Source: an uncultured Christensenella sp. (lineage in GTDB: Bacteria > Bacillota > Clostridia > Christensenellales > Borkfalkiaceae). From it: a stretch of DNA of 64,000 bases. The stretch covers positions 1-64,000 of the forward strand of contig CAJTLF010000012.1 in NCBI GenBank assembly GCA_910577555.1, written 5' to 3'. Below are positions 32,535 through 41,153 of the stretch, piece after piece. Below the pieces are notes generated by a model, which worked only from the letters and a program-made list of their open reading frames with translations, had not been told where the DNA came from and searched no databases. Numbering within the stretch: position 1 is the first letter of the stretch; each line of letters starts with the position of its first letter. Made by a program: the position numbers and the translations under genes.

Positions 32535-35180
32535 ATGGCAAAAAAATACTGCTATCTCTTTACCGAAGGAGATGCAAGCATGCGCGAACTGTTGGGCGGT
32601 AAAGGTGCAAACCTTGCGGAAATGACCAAAATCGGTCTTCCCGTGCCGCAGGGCTTTACTATCTCGACGGAAGCCTGCACGCAGTACTATGAAGACGGTC
32701 GTAAAATCAACGACGGTATTCAGAAGGAAATATTACAGTATATCGACAAAATGGAAAAGGTATGCGGCAAGAAGTTCGGCGACAAGGTAAACCCCTTGCT
32801 CGTTTCCGTCCGTTCGGGTGCGAGAGCGTCTATGCCCGGCATGATGGACACCATTTTGAACCTTGGTTTAAACGAGAACGTTGTAAACACCATCGCCGCT
32901 AAATCTGGCAACCCCCGTTGGGCTTGGGACTGCTACAGAAGATTTATTCAGATGTTCTCCGACGTAGTTATGGAAGTGGGCAAGAAGTACTTCGAAAAGC
33001 TCATCGACGAAATGAAGGAAAAGAAGGGCATCGAATACGACGTGGACCTTTCTGCGGACGATTTGAAGGAGCTTGCTTACCAGTTCAAGGCAGAATATAA
33101 GAAACAGCTTGGTAAAGACTTCCCCGACGACCCCAAAGAACAGCTTTTCGAAGCGGTTAAAGCCGTTTTCCGTTCCTGGGACAACCCCCGCGCTAACATC
33201 TACCGTATGGACCACGATATCCCTTACAGCTGGGGTACTGCGGTAAACGTTCAGATGATGGCGTTCGGCAACCTCGGCAACACTTCGGGTACGGGCGTTG
33301 CGTTCACCCGTAACCCCGCTACCGGCGAAAAGGGTCTTATGGGCGAATTCCTTGTAAACGCTCAGGGCGAAGACGTAGTTGCGGGCGTTCGCACCCCGAT
33401 GCCCATCGAGCAGATGAAGGACGTGTTCCCCGAAGCTTACGCGCAGTTCCAGAAGGTTTGCGCAACGCTCGAAGACCACTACCGCGATATGCAGGATATG
33501 GAGTTCACTATCGAGGACAACAAGCTGTATATGTTGCAGACGCGTAACGGCAAGCGTACCGCGGCGGCGGCAATTAAAATTGCCTGCGACCTTATCGACG
33601 AAAAGATGATTACCGAAGAGCAGGCTCTTATGCAGATTGACGCCAAGTCTCTGGACATGCTTTTGCACCCGCAGTTCGACGCTAAGGCGTTGAAGAACGC
33701 TGACAAAAATAACGTTGTCGGCAAGGGTATTGCGGCGTCTCCCGGCGCGGCGGCAGGCTCTATCGTATTTACCGCAGAGGACGCGGTTACCGAAGGCAAA
33801 AAGGGCAAGAAGGTAGTTTTAGTCCGTCTTGAAACTTCCCCCGAAGATATCGAAGGTATGAAGTACGCGCAGGGTATTCTTACCGTACGCGGCGGACAGA
33901 CTTCGCACGCGGCGGTAGTTGCGCGCGGTATGGGAACCTGCTGCGTTTCCGGCTGCGGCGACATTAAGATGGACGAAGAAAACAAGAAGTTTACCCTTGC
34001 GGGCAAGGTGTTCAAGGAAGGCGACGGCATTTCGCTTGACGGCTCGACGGGTAACATTTACGACTGCCTTATCCCTACCGTTCCCGCAGACCCCAACTCG
34101 GGCTACTTCGGCAGAATTATGGATTTGGCGGACAAATACAAGGCTTTGGGCGTGAGAACCAACGCGGATACTCCCAACGACGCTAAGCAGGCGGCTGCGT
34201 TCGGCGCGCAGGGTATAGGTCTTTGCCGTACCGAGCATATGTTCTTCGACCCCGCACGTATCGGCGCGTTCAGAGAAATGATTTGCTCTGATACCGTTGA
34301 AGAGAGAGAGGCGGCTTTGGCTAAAATCGAGCCTATGCAGCAGGCGGACTTCGAAGGACTTATGGAAGCTCTCGAAGGTCAGCCCGTTACCATTCGTTTC
34401 CTTGACCCGCCCCTTCACGAGTTCGTGCCTACCGACGAAGAAGATATCAAAGCTCTTGCTAAGGCGCAGGGTAAGACCGTTGCGCAGATTAAGCAGATTA
34501 TAAGCGACCTGCACGAGTTCAATCCCATGATGGGTCACCGCGGTTGCCGTCTTACCGTAACCTATCCCGAAATTGCGGTTATGCAGACCAAGGCGGTTAT
34601 TAAAGCGGCTATCGCAGTTCAGAAAAAGCATAAGGACTGGAAGGTTGTTCCCGAAATTATGATTCCCCTTACGGGCGAAGTGAAAGAGCTTGCGTTCGTT
34701 AAGAAGGTAGTCGTTAAGACTGCGGACGAAGTTATAGCTAAGTCGGGCGTCAAACTTCATTACGAAGTTGGCACTATGATTGAAATTCCCCGCGCCGCGC
34801 TTACTGCGGACGATATTGCCAAGGAAGCTGATTTCTTCTGCTTCGGTACCAACGACCTTACGCAGATGACCTTCGGTTTCAGCCGTGACGATGCGGGCAA
34901 GTTCCTGCCTTCGTACTACGCTAACAAGATTTACGAGAGCGACCCGTTTGCCCGTCTCGATACGACCGGCGTAGGCAAGCTGATGGATATGGCCGTTACG
35001 CTCGGCAAGAAGGGCAACAAGAATTTGCACGTTGGTATCTGCGGCGAACACGGCGGCGACCCTTCGTCGATTGAGTTCTGCCACAAGATTGGTTTGAATT
35101 ACGTTTCCTGCTCGCCTTACCGCGTGCCTATCGCTCGTCTTGCGGCGGCACAGGCTAATATTAAAAATCCGAGAAAGTAA
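32535..35180 (+). CDS. ppdK: Pyruvate, phosphate dikinase
   Basis: PPDK interconverts pyruvate, ATP and phosphate with PEP, AMP and pyrophosphate, and in many anaerobes works in glycolysis. At 881 residues it has the full three-domain layout: ATP-grasp N-terminus (GGKGANLAEM), the phosphohistidine domain GGQTSHAAVVARG with H458, and the C-terminal PEP-utilising barrel (GIGLCRTEHMFF, FGTNDLTQMTFGFSRDD and a catalytic Cys in HVGICGEHGG). Codon use is highly biased, as expected of a strongly expressed gene. No regulatory protein gene (PDRP) is adjacent. Confidence 0.98.
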   Translation: MAKKYCYLFTEGDASMRELLGGKGANLAEMTKIGLPVPQGFTISTEACTQYYEDGRKINDGIQKEILQYIDKMEKVCGKKFGDKVNPLLVSVRSGARASMPGMMDTILNLGLNENVVNTIAAKSGNPRWAWDCYRRFIQMFSDVVMEVGKKYFEKLIDEMKEKKGIEYDVDLSADDLKELAYQFKAEYKKQLGKDFPDDPKEQLFEAVKAVFRSWDNPRANIYRMDHDIPYSWGTAVNVQMMAFGNLGNTSGTGVAFTRNPATGEKGLMGEFLVNAQGEDVVAGVRTPMPIEQMKDVFPEAYAQFQKVCATLEDHYRDMQDMEFTIEDNKLYMLQTRNGKRTAAAAIKIACDLIDEKMITEEQALMQIDAKSLDMLLHPQFDAKALKNADKNNVVGKGIAASPGAAAGSIVFTAEDAVTEGKKGKKVVLVRLETSPEDIEGMKYAQGILTVRGGQTSHAAVVARGMGTCCVSGCGDIKMDEENKKFTLAGKVFKEGDGISLDGSTGNIYDCLIPTVPADPNSGYFGRIMDLADKYKALGVRTNADTPNDAKQAAAFGAQGIGLCRTEHMFFDPARIGAFREMICSDTVEEREAALAKIEPMQQADFEGLMEALEGQPVTIRFLDPPLHEFVPTDEEDIKALAKAQGKTVAQIKQIISDLHEFNPMMGHRGCRLTVTYPEIAVMQTKAVIKAAIAVQKKHKDWKVVPEIMIPLTGEVKELAFVKKVVVKTADEVIAKSGVKLHYEVGTMIEIPRAALTADDIAKEADFFCFGTNDLTQMTFGFSRDDAGKFLPSYYANKIYESDPFARLDTTGVGKLMDMAVTLGKKGNKNLHVGICGEHGGDPSSIEFCHKIGLNYVSCSPYRVPIARLAAAQANIKNPRK

Positions 35181-35253
35181 GAAAAGCGGTAGTCTGGACT
35201 TTGATTTAAGCGGGTGACGCGCTTACGATTGATTATTAAATGATTTTAAGGTG

Positions 35254-35279
35254 AAAAGGAAGGTGAAAGCCTTCCTTTT
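35254..35279 (+). terminator. Terminator of ppdK
   Basis: AAAAGGAAGG and CCTTCCTTTT form a 10-bp stem with a 6-base loop and a T-tract. Confidence 0.85.
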
Positions 35280-35311
35280 TTGTTTGGTGCCGATAAGTTT
35301 AGGGTTTAGTA

Positions 35312-35340
35312 TTGACGGGGCGGCTGAAATATGGTAAAAT
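35312..35340 (+). promoter_or_regulatory. Promoter of the small lipoprotein gene
   Basis: TTGACG (35312-35317), 17 bases, TAAAAT (35335-35340). It lies within the upstream part of the open frame and so rules out the earlier start codon. Confidence 0.75.
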
Positions 35341-35368
35341 ACAGGCAGTATCAAAGGGGGTGAGAACG

Positions 35369-35971
35369 TTGCGGAAGATATGGACTTTGATTTGTTTTTT
35401 AGTCGCCGCGTGTATGGGAATATCCTGCGCGTTTTTGGTAGGGTGTAAAGGTAAGCCCGACGGAAATAAACCTTATGAACCGCCGCGGTATGAAGAGTTG
35501 CCAATCGTTTTCGCTCCCGAAAACTGCGAAGTGATAGTGGAAGATACTTTGTTCGGTAATATTCTTGATTGCAACGGTTTTATTGCTATATGCGGAACTT
35601 ACGAAGAGTTAGAGCAGGAATGTCTGAAAAACGGTTACGACTTTTTCGATAGCGACGACAGGGAAAATAATATGTATGATTCCGACGCGGGTAAAATAAT
35701 CCGTGGATTTACCGACGAAGATTTTGCGGATAAGGCGTTAGTGGTTTGTGCGATTTATTGCCCGGGATTTGACAGGCAATACCTTATAGAAGAAGTTGAA
35801 GTTATAGGAAGCGAATTGACGCTTAAAATATGTTACCCGAGCAGCGGTATTCAGTCCCAGATGATTAACGTGGCTTTTTTGATAGCGGCGGTGGATAAGT
35901 CTTATATTTCGGAAGTTTCGACGGTGCAATTCGTTATGCGCGGGGAAAAAATTAAATATATTGAATTATAG
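35369..35971 (+). CDS. Putative lipoprotein of unknown function
   Basis: About 200 residues from the TTG at 35369, which follows AAAGGGGGTGA. The product has a signal peptide (LICFLVAACMGISCAFLVGC) with lipobox FLVGC, a short polar linker and a 160-residue beta-rich domain with several Cys residues. No known family is recognised. It is monocistronic, with its own promoter and terminator. Confidence 0.75.
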   Translation: MRKIWTLICFLVAACMGISCAFLVGCKGKPDGNKPYEPPRYEELPIVFAPENCEVIVEDTLFGNILDCNGFIAICGTYEELEQECLKNGYDFFDSDDRENNMYDSDAGKIIRGFTDEDFADKALVVCAIYCPGFDRQYLIEEVEVIGSELTLKICYPSSGIQSQMINVAFLIAAVDKSYISEVSTVQFVMRGEKIKYIEL

Positions 35972-35999
35972 AAAGGAGAGCCGGAGCTTTCCTTTTTTT
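35972..35999 (+). terminator. Terminator of the small lipoprotein gene
   Basis: AAAGGAGAGC and GCTTTCCTTT form a 10-bp stem (one G-U pair) around CGGA, followed by TTTTG. Confidence 0.8.
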
Positions 36000-36024
36000 G
36001 TATAAAGTAGGGAAATGCGGGGTA

Positions 36025-36053
36025 TTGACAGATAAAAATTTTCGTGATAAAAT
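36025..36053 (+). promoter_or_regulatory. Promoter of the two-component operon
   Basis: TTGACA (36025-36030), 17 bases, TAAAAT (36048-36053). Confidence 0.8.
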
Positions 36054-36084
36054 TTAGAAAACCGATTAAAGGCGGAAGAACGAA

Positions 36085-36804
36085 TTGAAGAATATTGCCA
36101 TACTCGAAGACGAAGACGGGGCTGCGGAGCTGCTTATTTCCTATATTGAAAAATACTCTGCCGTGACGGGGCAGAAGTTCGAAATTATGAGATTTAAGTC
36201 CGCGGTGGAATTTCTTGCGGACTATAAGTCCGTTTACGCCGTGATATTTTCCGACATACAGATGCCCGAAATGAACGGTATGGACGCGGCGGTGGAGCTG
36301 AGAAAGCGCGACAAGACCGTTTCCATAATATTTATTACTAATTTAGTGCAGTACGCGCAACGCGGTTACGAAGTGGACGCGGTGAGCTTTCTCGTAAAGC
36401 CCGTGAGTTACTTCGATTTTTCTATGAAGTTTAAAAAGGCTCTCGATATTTACGTGATGAACGAAGAGCGGAGCATTACCGTAAATCTGCCCGGCGGGCT
36501 TTGCCGCATTTCCACCGACAAGCTTATGTACGTGGAAATTATCAATCACAGGCTTTACTATCACCTTATAGACGGCGTAATCGAGATGACGGGGGTTTTG
36601 TCCGCCGTGGAAAAGGAGCTTTCGGGGTACGGATTTTTGCGGTGCAACAAGTGCTATCTGGTAAACCCAAAGTTCGTCGTGAACGTGAAAGGGGCGAACG
36701 TGGTGGTGGGAAACCGCACTTTGCAGATTAGCAGACCGCGCCGCGCGGAATTTCTTGCCGAGCTTGCCAACTGGTTTGCGGGCTCAGGGGCGGATAATGC
36801 TTGA
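36085..36804 (+). CDS. LytTR-family response regulator (AgrA/LytR type)
   Basis: The 239-residue protein has a receiver domain with acidic pocket LEDED near the N-terminus, the phosphorylation site D57 in FSDIQMPEMNG, T/K signature residues (FITN, VKPV), and a C-terminal LytTR DNA-binding domain (CRISTDKLMYVEI, NHRLYYHL, FLRCNKCYLVN). It starts with TTG. Its last eight bases overlap the kinase gene, so the two form a coupled pair. Confidence 0.93.
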   Translation: MKNIAILEDEDGAAELLISYIEKYSAVTGQKFEIMRFKSAVEFLADYKSVYAVIFSDIQMPEMNGMDAAVELRKRDKTVSIIFITNLVQYAQRGYEVDAVSFLVKPVSYFDFSMKFKKALDIYVMNEERSITVNLPGGLCRISTDKLMYVEIINHRLYYHLIDGVIEMTGVLSAVEKELSGYGFLRCNKCYLVNPKFVVNVKGANVVVGNRTLQISRPRRAEFLAELANWFAGSGADNA

Positions 36805-38164
36805 CGCGGCACTTTCGGCGTACGCGCGCATTCTGCTTGAATTTCTTGCCGAGCTGTACGTTTATTATTTTTTGGTGACGCTCAAGCTTAACCGCGGAAG
36901 GCTGTTCGCGGTGCGCCTTTTCGGCGGGCTTGCGGCGGTGGTCGCCGTAGCGTTCGGGCTTTCGTTTTTCTACGTGTACGCGGGTCAAACGGTGTGGGGG
37001 CGGATAATCGTTTACGCGCTTTTGTTCGTTCTGACCACCGGACACGTGCGGCTGTGCTTTGACGAGAGCTATAAGACCGTGCTTTTCTGTTGCAGTATGG
37101 CGTACGCGTTGCAGAATCTGACTTATAAGCTTTTCCTGTTTTTCTGGACTTTGGGCGAAGCGTTCGATTTGTTCGAAAACTGGGGGAATAATTTCGAGCT
37201 GTATTACCGTCTGATATATTATTCCTTTTATGCGGCGGTGATTGCGGCGGCGTATTTTCTGTGCGTGCGCAGGACGACGGCGTTGTTAAGCGACAGGCAA
37301 CTGAATTACCGTACGCTCGTTATTTCGATGATAGTACTGGGTGTAACGATAATTTTGTGTTCCTTCGAGGACGTATTTTTTGCTAAGCTGAGCGTCGGCA
37401 GAGAGAACAGGTTCGACTGCGTGGAGCATACCGTTTTGCGGCAGACGGGCAACGCCTTTTCGGTTGCGTGCTGTATAGTGGTGCTGTTTTTAATACACAT
37501 TACAATGGAAGAGCGTGGTTTGAAGCGCGAAGTGGAATACCTGCAACACGCCGTAAACCAGAGCGAGCGGCAGTATGAAATTTCAAAGTCTACGATAGAC
37601 CTTATAAATATAAAGTGCCACGATATTAAATATAAAGTAAACTCTCTTCTGAACGGCGGCGGGGAAGTGCCGCAGGAGCTTATAGACGACTTGCAGTCGA
37701 GCATTTCCATATACGACGCGAAGGTTGATACCGGCAACAAGCTTTTGGACGTTTTACTTACCGAAAAGAGCCTTTACTGTGAGAAAAACGGCATAAATTT
37801 TTCGTGTATGGCGGACGGCGCGCGGCTCTCGTTTTTGTCCGACGGCGACCTTTACTGTCTTTTCGGTAACATAATAGACAACGCCTTGGAAGCGGTGAGC
37901 AAAATCGAAGAGAAGGAACGCAGGGTTATTAATCTGGTCGTGAAGGTCAAAAACGATATGCTTATCGTACAGCAGGACAACTTTTACGACGGGAATTTGC
38001 AGTTTTCGGACGGGTTGCCCGTGACTACCAAGAGCGACAAGGATTATCACGGGTTCGGTATGCGTAGTATAAGAATGATTGTGCATAAATACGACGGGGA
38101 ATTCACAACCTACGTTAAAGGCGACGTATTCCACCTGAACGTAATATTCGGTTTGGACGGCTGA
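36797..38164 (+). CDS. GHKL-type sensor histidine kinase (AgrC/LytS-like)
   Basis: This 455-residue kinase has about six TM helices (residues 1-225) as sensor, an H-box with H275 in IKCHDIKYKVNSLL, N-box NIIDNALEAV and a glycine-rich GFGMRSIRMI lid. Kinases of this type sense peptides, cell-wall state or membrane signals. The ATG at 36797 (ATGCTTGA overlap with the regulator stop) is used; the frame runs further left only inside the regulator gene. The two GH16 genes follow directly, so glucan use may be under its control; that is inference. Confidence 0.9.
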   Translation: MLDAALSAYARILLEFLAELYVYYFLVTLKLNRGRLFAVRLFGGLAAVVAVAFGLSFFYVYAGQTVWGRIIVYALLFVLTTGHVRLCFDESYKTVLFCCSMAYALQNLTYKLFLFFWTLGEAFDLFENWGNNFELYYRLIYYSFYAAVIAAAYFLCVRRTTALLSDRQLNYRTLVISMIVLGVTIILCSFEDVFFAKLSVGRENRFDCVEHTVLRQTGNAFSVACCIVVLFLIHITMEERGLKREVEYLQHAVNQSERQYEISKSTIDLINIKCHDIKYKVNSLLNGGGEVPQELIDDLQSSISIYDAKVDTGNKLLDVLLTEKSLYCEKNGINFSCMADGARLSFLSDGDLYCLFGNIIDNALEAVSKIEEKERRVINLVVKVKNDMLIVQQDNFYDGNLQFSDGLPVTTKSDKDYHGFGMRSIRMIVHKYDGEFTTYVKGDVFHLNVIFGLDG

Positions 38165-38222
38165 GTCAATAGCCGAATTTTGAAATAAAGTGACAGAATA
38201 AGAAAAAAAATTGCAGTTTAAG

Positions 38223-38259
38223 GAACGCCTATTGACTTGGGGCGTTCTTTTGTTATATT
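38223..38259 (+). promoter_or_regulatory. Promoter of the GH16 genes overlapping a terminator hairpin
   Basis: TTGACT (38232-38237), 16 bases, TATATT (38254-38259). The hairpin GAACGCC/GGCGTTC (38223-38247) with a T-tract ends the kinase operon and holds the -35 box in its loop. Confidence 0.65.
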
Positions 38260-38265
38260 GAAAAT

Positions 38266-39153
38266 ATGAAAATTAACAGAGCGATTAAAAAGACCATTAT
38301 ACTTTTACTGAGTATGGCAATCGTGTTTATTACGGCGTTTGCCTGCTCGTGCGGTTGGTTTAAAAAGCCCGACAATAACGGGAACGGCGGAAATAACGGC
38401 GGTGAGATAGTAAACCCTAACCCTAACCCCGACCCTGACCCCAAACCGGAAGATAAGCCAAAACCCGGCGACCCGCACCCTTCGGCGGTAGGGTTGCCCG
38501 ACAGAAGGGCGACGGAAGAAGAGAAAATTCTGAATTTTGCCACGGGGCGTAACGACGCGGGGTTCTGGGCGGCGGACGGTTGGAGCAACAACGGTATGTT
38601 CAACTGCACCTGGAGCAGAAACAACGCAGTTATCAAAGACGGGCTGATGAATATGTCCATTACCAAAGGTAACGACAATAGGTTTTACGGGGCGGAATAC
38701 CGCACGAACGGGACTTATTCTTACGGATATTTTGCAACCTGTATGAAGCCCGCGAAGTGCGACGGAATGGTTTCTTCGCTGTTCAGTTACACTAATAATC
38801 CCGTGTGGGACGAAATAGATATCGAATTCCTTGGCAGGGATACCACGAAGGTACAGTTTAACTACTATACCAAAGGGGTGGGCGGTCACGAGTATCTGTT
38901 CGACCTTGGGTTCGACGCTTCGGAAGGGTTTCACGAATACGGGTTTGACTGGCAGAAGGACTGCATAGTGTGGTACGTGGACGGCAAAGCCGTTTACAAG
39001 GCGACCAAAAATATTCCTTCGCACCCGCAACAGATTATGATGAACGTGTGGAACGGAATAGGGGTGGACGACTGGCTGAAGCCCTTTGACGAGTCCGGAT
39101 TGCCCGTAACGGCGCAATATAAGTGGACTGCGTACGGTGCGCGAAACAATTAA
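38266..39153 (+). CDS. GH16 beta-glucanase lipoprotein (lichenase-like)
   Basis: The 295-residue extracellular enzyme has a signal peptide with Cys at about 26-28 (FACSC), a Pro/Asp/Asn-rich linker (NPNPDPDPKPEDKPK) and one GH16 domain. The catalytic triplet is E183-D185-E187 in DEIDIEFLG. The pattern fits beta-1,3-1,4-glucanases (licheninases): the nucleophile and acid/base are the two Glu residues of the E-I-D-I-E motif. It is probably anchored outside the cell and cuts mixed-linkage glucan. It is a paralogue of the next gene. Confidence 0.92.
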   Translation: MKINRAIKKTIILLLSMAIVFITAFACSCGWFKKPDNNGNGGNNGGEIVNPNPNPDPDPKPEDKPKPGDPHPSAVGLPDRRATEEEKILNFATGRNDAGFWAADGWSNNGMFNCTWSRNNAVIKDGLMNMSITKGNDNRFYGAEYRTNGTYSYGYFATCMKPAKCDGMVSSLFSYTNNPVWDEIDIEFLGRDTTKVQFNYYTKGVGGHEYLFDLGFDASEGFHEYGFDWQKDCIVWYVDGKAVYKATKNIPSHPQQIMMNVWNGIGVDDWLKPFDESGLPVTAQYKWTAYGARNN

Positions 39154-39186
39154 ATAATGCCGAGCCGTAAAAGGGATATCCCTTTT

Positions 39187-39207
39187 AGCGTTGTTACAAA
39201 CAACGCT
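39187..39207 (+). other. Hairpin between the two GH16 genes
   Basis: AGCGTTGTT and AACAACGCT form a perfect 9-bp stem, preceded by the palindrome AAAAGGGATATCCCTTTT. There is no T-tract, so it may be an mRNA processing or stability element rather than a terminator. Confidence 0.5.
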
Positions 39208-39251
39208 AAATCTATTAAAAAGAAAAAAATCTCAGATTAAAGGAGAAAATT

Positions 39252-41135
39252 ATGAGAAAGAACATTAAAGTATTGTCGGCAGTAATACTTGCAACCGTGC
39301 TTGCCGCAGGTACGCTTACCGCGTGTACTCCGCCGCTTGAGGGAACCGTGCTTGCCGATTTCAGCGAAGGCGCGGCAGAGACGTTTTTCGAATCGGACGG
39401 CTGGACGAACGGCGACGTATTCAACGTCGCGTGGAGAAAGCAGAACGTAACGTATAAGGACGGCGCGATGCACCTTGGAATTTCCGAAAACCCCGACGGT
39501 TCGATGGAGACCAACGACGGGTATTTTGCGGGTGAAGCCCGTTCTTACCAGTATTTCGGTTACGGCGATTACTCCGTTAAGATGAAGCCTGCGAAAAAGG
39601 CGGGTACCGCGAGTACGTTTTTTACATGTACCGGTCCTTACGACGAGAACGAAGAAGGCGAGCCTAACCCGCACGATGAGATAGATATCGAGTTTTTGGG
39701 CAGCGACACTACCAAAGTGCAGTTCAACTATTTCGTGAACGGAGTGGGGGAACACGAATACAAGTATGACCTTGGTTTCGATGCGTCCGAAGAATATCAC
39801 GAGTACGGCTACCGCTGGACTTCCGAATATATAGAATGGTTCGTTGACGGCGAGCCGGTGTATAAGGTTACGGCGACCGAAAGCACACCTTTGCCGACCA
39901 CTCCCGGCCGTATTCTTATGAATTACTGGTGCGGAACGGAGGAAGCCGAAGGCTGGATGGGCAAATACGAGCTGGATTCTTCAATTACCTGCGAATATAA
40001 GAGCGTAAAGACGACGGCGACGCCCATAGGCGAGCTACCCGAAAAAGTTGACGTGGAAAAGTTCGAAGGCGACTGGAGCGCAATCGACGCGGTTGAAACG
40101 GGCTTTACTTCCGCGGTGGATGCGTATACGATAGTAAACGACGGCACGACGACCGACGTAACTTATACCGAAGTGGTTGGCGACAGCTACAATAACGTCA
40201 ATATGAACGTTGCGGACGTTGCCGCCGAAAAGAACTGGGTGCACGCAGTACTCGTAAACAACGGTGAAAAGGAAGTTAAATTCCGCTTTAACGTGGTGAG
40301 CGGCGGCGACAAGGTTTACGCGCTCAACTCGTACGCGCTCGTGAACGGAGAGCTTGTGACCAACACGCCGTTCGAAGGCACGGTTATAACCGTACCCGCG
40401 GGCGAAAGAGTTGAGATAGAAGTGAGCTATAAGGGCGTTGCGAATACCATTGAATTTATGCTCGACTCCATTCACACCAGCGATACTGCTAAGGCGGGCG
40501 ACGTTACCATTAGCGATATAAAATTTGCGAAACAGGGCGATATTATAATTCCCGAGCTGCCCGAAGACGATAACAACGGCGTTGATATCGACGGCACGAC
40601 CGTTAAGTTTACGAGCGGACCCGCGTACGTTATTTCTACCGACGCGGATACAAACTCTATGAACGTAGTTTACTCGGATATGGCGGGAGCGACTTACGCT
40701 AACGTTGCCGGCAACGTCGTTGACCTTGCGGCGGATAAGAATACTCTTACCGTTACTTTTAAGAATAACGGAGATACTGCGGTTACCGTGAGAACAGACC
40801 TTATAGGCGAAACCAAAGTGGGCAACACCGACGTGTGCAACGTTTCCGCAACCGCGGACGGCGGTACGGCACTTTATACCGATATCGAATGGGGCGGCAC
40901 TACCGTAGTAGTTGCGGCGGGCGAGACCGTTACCCTTACCGTAACTTACGACGGACAGTCCGAAAGGGGTGCGATACAGCGTTTGCAGTTCTATTTCGAC
41001 AGCTCCGTTTACGGCGACACCGATATGCACAGCGGTAACGTGACTATCAGCGGAATTAGTTTTTCGAACGTGGAAGTTACCGCGCCCGAAACCGACGGAA
41101 ATAACCAAACGGATAACGGAGCAGACGCAGAATAA
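39252..41135 (+). CDS. GH16 beta-glucanase with two C-terminal beta-sandwich modules
   Basis: The 627-residue lipoprotein (lipobox LTAC near residue 24) has a GH16 domain over residues 30-265 with the active site E143-D145-E147 in DEIDIEFLG. Two related modules of about 150 residues follow (TYTEVVGDSYNNVNMNVADV and VYSDMAGATYANVAGNVVDL begin the repeats), which look like carbohydrate-binding beta-sandwiches. The C-terminus is an acidic, polar tail. It probably acts with the first GH16 enzyme on beta-glucan; the added modules would hold it on the polymer. Confidence 0.92.
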   Translation: MRKNIKVLSAVILATVLAAGTLTACTPPLEGTVLADFSEGAAETFFESDGWTNGDVFNVAWRKQNVTYKDGAMHLGISENPDGSMETNDGYFAGEARSYQYFGYGDYSVKMKPAKKAGTASTFFTCTGPYDENEEGEPNPHDEIDIEFLGSDTTKVQFNYFVNGVGEHEYKYDLGFDASEEYHEYGYRWTSEYIEWFVDGEPVYKVTATESTPLPTTPGRILMNYWCGTEEAEGWMGKYELDSSITCEYKSVKTTATPIGELPEKVDVEKFEGDWSAIDAVETGFTSAVDAYTIVNDGTTTDVTYTEVVGDSYNNVNMNVADVAAEKNWVHAVLVNNGEKEVKFRFNVVSGGDKVYALNSYALVNGELVTNTPFEGTVITVPAGERVEIEVSYKGVANTIEFMLDSIHTSDTAKAGDVTISDIKFAKQGDIIIPELPEDDNNGVDIDGTTVKFTSGPAYVISTDADTNSMNVVYSDMAGATYANVAGNVVDLAADKNTLTVTFKNNGDTAVTVRTDLIGETKVGNTDVCNVSATADGGTALYTDIEWGGTTVVVAAGETVTLTVTYDGQSERGAIQRLQFYFDSSVYGDTDMHSGNVTISGISFSNVEVTAPETDGNNQTDNGADAE

Positions 41136-41153
41136 TTTATCAGAGATTTAAAT

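Noticed and set aside
33819..35084. 421-codon minus-strand frame inside ppdK
   Set aside because: It is antisense to a well-conserved enzyme gene with strong codon bias; no independent start signal.
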